Source: JAYVJH01 sp043777595
GTDB taxonomy: Bacteria; Bacteroidota; Bacteroidia; Cytophagales; Spirosomataceae
Assembly (NCBI GenBank): GCA_043777595.1
Contig: JAYWHT010000044.1
Coordinates: 62,001-126,000 of the forward strand
Direction of reading: 5' to 3'
Length of the DNA stretch: 64,000 nt
The notes below the pieces were generated by a model, which had not been told where the DNA came from, ran no database searches, and saw only the letters and a program-made list of their open reading frames with translations. Below are positions 60,818-64,000 of this stretch, one piece after another. The position numbers and the translations under genes are program-made. Within the stretch, counting starts at the first letter, position 1. Each line of letters opens with the position of its first letter.

Positions 60818-60825
60818 CAAATATA
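60818..60825 (-). promoter_or_regulatory. -7 element of the decayed methyltransferase gene
   Basis: The minus strand reads TATATTTG-CACT-ATA, with ATA in the place of the start codon. The spacing equals that of the other leaderless promoters here and supports 60813 as the ancestral start. Confidence 0.5.
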
Positions 60826-60883
60826 GTAAAAAATAGAATACAATAGTATTCAAAATATCTTTACTCTGATAAAATTATGGTAG

Positions 60884-60969
60884 CAACTCAAAACTGTTGT
60901 GCACGCATACTATTTTTTAACAAAAAAAATGGGCTTCTTGTTATGTTGCAAGTAATGTTAAGATTTAAA
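60884..60969 (+). repeat. Right 86-bp direct repeat of the decayed restriction-modification island
   Basis: Second copy of 59028-59113 with six mismatches. It lies between the methylase promoter and the 3' end of the GNAT gene. Recombination between the copies would remove C, R and M cleanly. Confidence 0.9.
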
Positions 60970-60999
60970 ATCAAAAAATTATTAAAAAATCAAGAAACC

Positions 61000-61497
61000 C
61001 TACAACCTCAACCGCATAAAATTATCAACAACCTTATATCCCAGCGATTCGTAGAGTGGGCGGCCTTCGATTGAGGCGTTGAGCGTGATGGTTTTGACAT
61101 TGGCATTTTGACAAAAAGTCTTGATAGTTTCCATAATAAACCTTGCCAGGCCTTGTTTACGGTGGGTTGGCTCTACAAAAACATTGAACACATGTGCGGC
61201 ATAACCCACAGGCTGTGTAAAACCATTTTGACTAAACATTGGCGGACTTAATTTAATCGAAAGGCCGCCCCCCGCTACGATAGTTTGTGGCTCATCTTTG
61301 GGGGAAACCAACCAACCTATGTATTCGCCAATAGAAACCGCTTCTCGAAAGTAAATCAAACTCTCTTGGGTCATTGATTCTGCCGACTCTGGGGCGAGTA
61401 CTTTCATAGCCAACCACATTTCGGTACGTTGGTGTGCCAATATTTCGGCATCGGCTACGGTTGCACGTCTGATTTGATAATTGTCATAGATTATCAT
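61000..61497 (-). CDS. GNAT family N-acetyltransferase
   Basis: A 165-residue protein. 'YQIRRATVADAEILAHQRTE' opens the fold; the acetyl-CoA pyrophosphate loop is 'VEPTHRKQGLARFIMETIKT' (Arg/Gln-x-x-Gly-x-Ala form) and 'IEGRPLYESLGYKVVDNFMR' closes it. The acceptor is unknown. Its ATG overlaps the stop of the FAD oxidoreductase gene by 4 bp, so the two are cotranscribed. Confidence 0.9.
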   Translation of the reverse strand: MIIYDNYQIRRATVADAEILAHQRTEMWLAMKVLAPESAESMTQESLIYFREAVSIGEYIGWLVSPKDEPQTIVAGGGLSIKLSPPMFSQNGFTQPVGYAAHVFNVFVEPTHRKQGLARFIMETIKTFCQNANVKTITLNASIEGRPLYESLGYKVVDNFMRLRL

Positions 61498-63113
61498 TGG
61501 TCGTGCGAGTACTTTAATTGGTCAGAGACTATAATGCCATTGGCTTTGATGATGGTTTTGAGTTTTTTGATGTCTATGCTTTGTACTGATTTGTTGGAAT
61601 CAATAGCCAATATAGCGGCCAATGTAGATGCTTGCGCCAAACCCATAAACACAGGCTCCATTCTGATAGACCCGTAAGCAATGTGGCTCGCTGACAGACA
61701 GACTGGCACTATGAGATTTTGGCAGTCTGTGCGTTTGGGTATCAGAGCTCTGTAACTGACAGGATAAGGCGGGAAGCCCCCCACTTGCACATCACCATCG
61801 TTTTTGACCATCATCTTTCCCGTTTTTGGATTTCTGACCATTACCCTACGGCAATTATGTGAGTCCATGGTGTAAGCCGCCATACCTACGCCGTCGTTTA
61901 CGGTTGTTTTGCCTTCGCAGTTGGCCTGTGTCATTACATATTCGCCTACCATTCGCCGGGCTTCACGTACATATATTTGTGGGCTAAAATGATTATTATC
62001 AACATATTCATCTTTCGGGTAGCCCCATTCTAACATTTGCTGGCGCAGGTGTAGGGGCATTCGAGGGTCGTGGCCTACAAAGTACAAAAAGCCTTTGGTA
62101 TAGTCTTCGTGCGCTTTTATTATTTGTTGGCGGGTTTTATAATTGGCTTCGGGGTAGTCGTAGTTCATACCAATCATATCGGTCGAGAGCGCCCCTTTAT
62201 TGTTGATGTCAGTTTTAGAATTGGGCATATCGGCAATATGCAGTACTCCCCAGTTAATGTGTTCGGGTTTTTCGACAGCTACTTGGCGGAGTAGCAATTC
62301 ATATTTAGTAGAGTCATAATTGGCTGGGCGACCTATTGCTATTTGGTTTTTGGGGTCTTTGGTCAAACATATTCTAAAATTATAGGCTTGTACCGATTTA
62401 TCGCCACTACCAATGGCTGCCAATGGCTCTTTGCTAATTCCCCACAAAAAACCACTGGTCGAGTCACCCTCAATTTTATAAGGGTCAATATTGTCTGGAA
62501 ACTGGTGCTTTGTCATCACCTGCACGCCGTTGTAAGTTTCGTTGTATTGGCTGTTTGCTTCACGGCCAACGGTATAGGCTACTCCCGCTTTGGCCATCAG
62601 GTCGCCTTCGTAGCTACAATCAATAAACATTTTGGCCAAAATACGTTTTGAGGTATTTTTCTGAACATGATTGATCGTAATTGCCTGAATCCGACCTTTA
62701 TTTTTTTTTACATTTACTATTTCATAATCAAACAAAACAGGAATATTTTTGGACTTGATATACACATTTTTGAATAAACTATCGGCCACGTGCGGCTCAA
62801 AAGTCCATTGTTCTGGCTTGCCGTAATGTTTGCCTACATTCTGATAAAACCCCTTGGATAGTCCCGTTATTGCAAACTTATTGCCAATATCAGTTTGGCC
62901 CAGACCGCCTGAGCTCAGGCCGCCGAGGTGACGATTAGGTTCGATGATAATGACAGATTTTCCTGCTATTTTGGCTGTGTAAGCCGCAATGACTCCAGCC
63001 GATGTACCCCCATATATACAAATGTCGTATTGTTGGGCGGTTGCTGTGAAGGTCCCGAACAGAAAAATGCTAAACTGCAAAACCGCAAAATGTAAAAGTT
63101 TATTTTTTTTCAT
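61494..63113 (-). CDS. Secreted FAD-dependent oxidoreductase
   Basis: A 539-residue protein with a signal peptide ('LLHFAVLQFSIFLFGTFTAT' ending AQQ). The dinucleotide-binding motif is 'YDICIYGGTSAGVIAAYTAK' followed by 'HLGGLSSGGLGQTD', the form of the FAD_oxidored family sometimes labelled xanthan lyase-like. 'KMFIDCSYEGDLMAKAGVAY' and 'SYRALIPKRTDCQNLIVPVC' are further hallmarks. Homologues occur in polysaccharide or sugar-modification loci; the substrate is unknown. It is followed by the overlapping GNAT gene. Confidence 0.9.
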   Translation of the reverse strand: MKKNKLLHFAVLQFSIFLFGTFTATAQQYDICIYGGTSAGVIAAYTAKIAGKSVIIIEPNRHLGGLSSGGLGQTDIGNKFAITGLSKGFYQNVGKHYGKPEQWTFEPHVADSLFKNVYIKSKNIPVLFDYEIVNVKKNKGRIQAITINHVQKNTSKRILAKMFIDCSYEGDLMAKAGVAYTVGREANSQYNETYNGVQVMTKHQFPDNIDPYKIEGDSTSGFLWGISKEPLAAIGSGDKSVQAYNFRICLTKDPKNQIAIGRPANYDSTKYELLLRQVAVEKPEHINWGVLHIADMPNSKTDINNKGALSTDMIGMNYDYPEANYKTRQQIIKAHEDYTKGFLYFVGHDPRMPLHLRQQMLEWGYPKDEYVDNNHFSPQIYVREARRMVGEYVMTQANCEGKTTVNDGVGMAAYTMDSHNCRRVMVRNPKTGKMMVKNDGDVQVGGFPPYPVSYRALIPKRTDCQNLIVPVCLSASHIAYGSIRMEPVFMGLAQASTLAAILAIDSNKSVQSIDIKKLKTIIKANGIIVSDQLKYSHDQ

Positions 63114-63128
63114 GCGAGATAATACTTT

Positions 63129-64000
63129 TTAATTTTGCCTAAAACTTTTACTAATCCAACCTCCACCAATTACGTCGTTGCCTTCATAAAACACCGCCGC
63201 TTGGCCTGGGGCAATGGCACTTACGCCCTCATGGAAGTGTACGAGCATTTTGTCTGGCTCGATGAGTTCGATGGTTGCCGCTGTGCCGTCGGTTTTGTAG
63301 CGTACTTTGGTGGTGGTTTCTATTGGTTTGTCAAGTGTTTCGTATTTTTGTAAGTTTAATTTTGTTACATACATTCCGTCTCTAATCAAGTCAGTATCAA
63401 TACCCAGCACCACTTCGTTGGTATCTTTTCTGATTTCGGTAACAAATACAGGGTGGCCAAAAGCCAACCCCAAACCTCTACGCTGACCAATAGTATAAAA
63501 CGGATAGCCCTCGTGTGTGCCTACAACTCTGCCGTCTTGCATCACAAATTTGCCGCCCGCTACTTGTTTTTCGAGTTCAGGCAGTCGGTGCTTCAGAAAG
63601 CCTCGGTAGTCGTTGTCTGGTACAAAGCATATTTCATAGCTCTCCGACTTATTGACCAAGTCCATGAAGCCACGCTCACGAGCCATGTCTCTGATTTCTG
63701 TTTTATGCAAATTGCCCAAAGGCAACTTTGTCCGCCTCAAACTTTCTTGCGACACTCCCCACAGCACATAGCTTTGGTCTTTCCAAGAGTCGATGCCCCG
63801 AGACACTACATATCGGCCAGCTTCTTGACGAACGTTGGCGTAGTGGCCTGTGGCGATAGACTCGCAGTCGAGGTTGTCGGCTCGGCGTAGGAGTGCGTCC
63901 CATTTGATGTGCGTATTGCACAACACACAAGGGTTTGGTGTACGGCCTTCGAGGTATTCGCCCGTGAAATGGTCAATGACAGAATCGCCAAATTCAGCCC
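63129..64000 (-). CDS. mnmA: tRNA 2-thiouridine(34) synthase MnmA (5' end outside window)
   Basis: About 290 C-terminal residues are present; the frame runs off the right edge, so the N-terminal PP-loop is missing. Seen are the catalytic Cys in 'GRTPNPCVLCNTHIKW', 'CESIATGHYANV', 'DSWKDQSYVLWGVSQESL', the persulfide Cys in 'SYEICFVPDNDYRGFL' and 'YTIGQRRGLGLAFGHPVFV'. MnmA thiolates U34 of tRNA-Lys, -Glu and -Gln. It is 15 bp upstream of the FAD oxidoreductase gene on the same strand. Confidence 0.96.
   Translation of the reverse strand, partial: AEFGDSVIDHFTGEYLEGRTPNPCVLCNTHIKWDALLRRADNLDCESIATGHYANVRQEAGRYVVSRGIDSWKDQSYVLWGVSQESLRRTKLPLGNLHKTEIRDMARERGFMDLVNKSESYEICFVPDNDYRGFLKHRLPELEKQVAGGKFVMQDGRVVGTHEGYPFYTIGQRRGLGLAFGHPVFVTEIRKDTNEVVLGIDTDLIRDGMYVTKLNLQKYETLDKPIETTTKVRYKTDGTAATIELIEPDKMLVHFHEGVSAIAPGQAAVFYEGNDVIGGGWISKSFRQN

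Noticed and set aside
60877..61074. 65-residue plus-strand frame over the right direct repeat
   Set aside because: It runs into the antisense of the GNAT gene, and the left repeat copy does not keep the frame.
1..64000. tRNA, rRNA or riboswitch genes
   Set aside because: No cloverleaf with conserved TTCGAATC-type arm, no rRNA segment and no known riboswitch core were seen in the gaps by eye; a covariance-model scan was not possible.

Overview
The window looks like a chromosomal segment of a Bacteroidota bacterium, most likely order Cytophagales. The support is a PorP/SprF type IX secretion protein, a FecI/FecR/STN-TonB receptor relay, DUF4271 and DUF4296 proteins, a TlpA protein, a GH106-type hydrolase, an Idh/DUF1080/isomerase set, and promoter elements of the Bacteroidota form TAnnTTTG. 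Base composition is moderately AT-rich. Genus cannot be fixed from sequence alone. No tRNA, rRNA, CRISPR array, transposase, phage or conjugation gene was recognised.

Layout. 1-3.9 kb: end of hemC, a HicB-type antitoxin with a stump of its toxin, a secreted GH106-like hydrolase and a DUF481 outer-membrane protein. 3.9-7.6 kb: umuDC mutagenic polymerase operon, a flavin/2Fe-2S reductase and a SprT-like metalloprotein. 7.6-13.7 kb: sigma factor, FecR anti-sigma, TonB-dependent receptor and MFS transporter, a regulated uptake operon without SusD. 13.7-18 kb: TlpA protein, then a restriction island with an apparently intact type II endonuclease, a GIY-YIG-like gene and a DNA methyltransferase that has lost its N-terminus, then an orphan cytochrome b. 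18-26 kb: gcvP (carrying an in-frame copy of an intergenic repeat), small proteins, a Tet-type MFS exporter and glgE. 26-36.6 kb: sucD, DUF4271-hemD, PorP, a GT9 glycosyltransferase, FAH-family hydrolase, iron-type alcohol dehydrogenase, rsgA, a frameshifted antitoxin, an uncharacterised PD-(D/E)XK-like protein and purB. 36.8-44.7 kb: a small protein plus retropepsin pair, aquaporin, MATE exporter, a methyltransferase-membrane protein operon and a glycosyltransferase-like gene. 44.7-49 kb: oxidoreductase, double DUF1080 protein and sugar isomerase, consistent with 3-keto-glycoside metabolism, interrupted by a decayed GxxExxY gene bordered by repeats. 49-58.8 kb: tadA-corA-DUF1003, clpP, a hydroxyacid dehydrogenase with a VOC protein, mltG-thioesterase-yihY, GT2, a Sua5/YrdC protein and mtgA. 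59-61 kb: a second, fully decayed restriction-modification system whose controller gene is intact and which lies between 86-bp direct repeats. 61-64 kb: GNAT, FAD oxidoreductase and the start-less part of mnmA.

The strongest themes are three. First, two restriction systems in different stages of loss, one bounded by long direct repeats. Second, a recurrent promoter arrangement, TAnnTTTG-N4-start codon, which suggests leaderless mRNAs and fixes several starts. Third, repeats that touch genes: a C/G-rich repeat in gcvP and before two start codons, a perfect 25-bp terminator-like hairpin inside the apparent 5' end of a DUF4271 gene, and repeats around GxxExxY. Housekeeping genes are intact, so the single-base indels in the accessory genes look like real decay more than a general sequencing problem. 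Positions of short sites were counted by eye and may be off by one or two bases.
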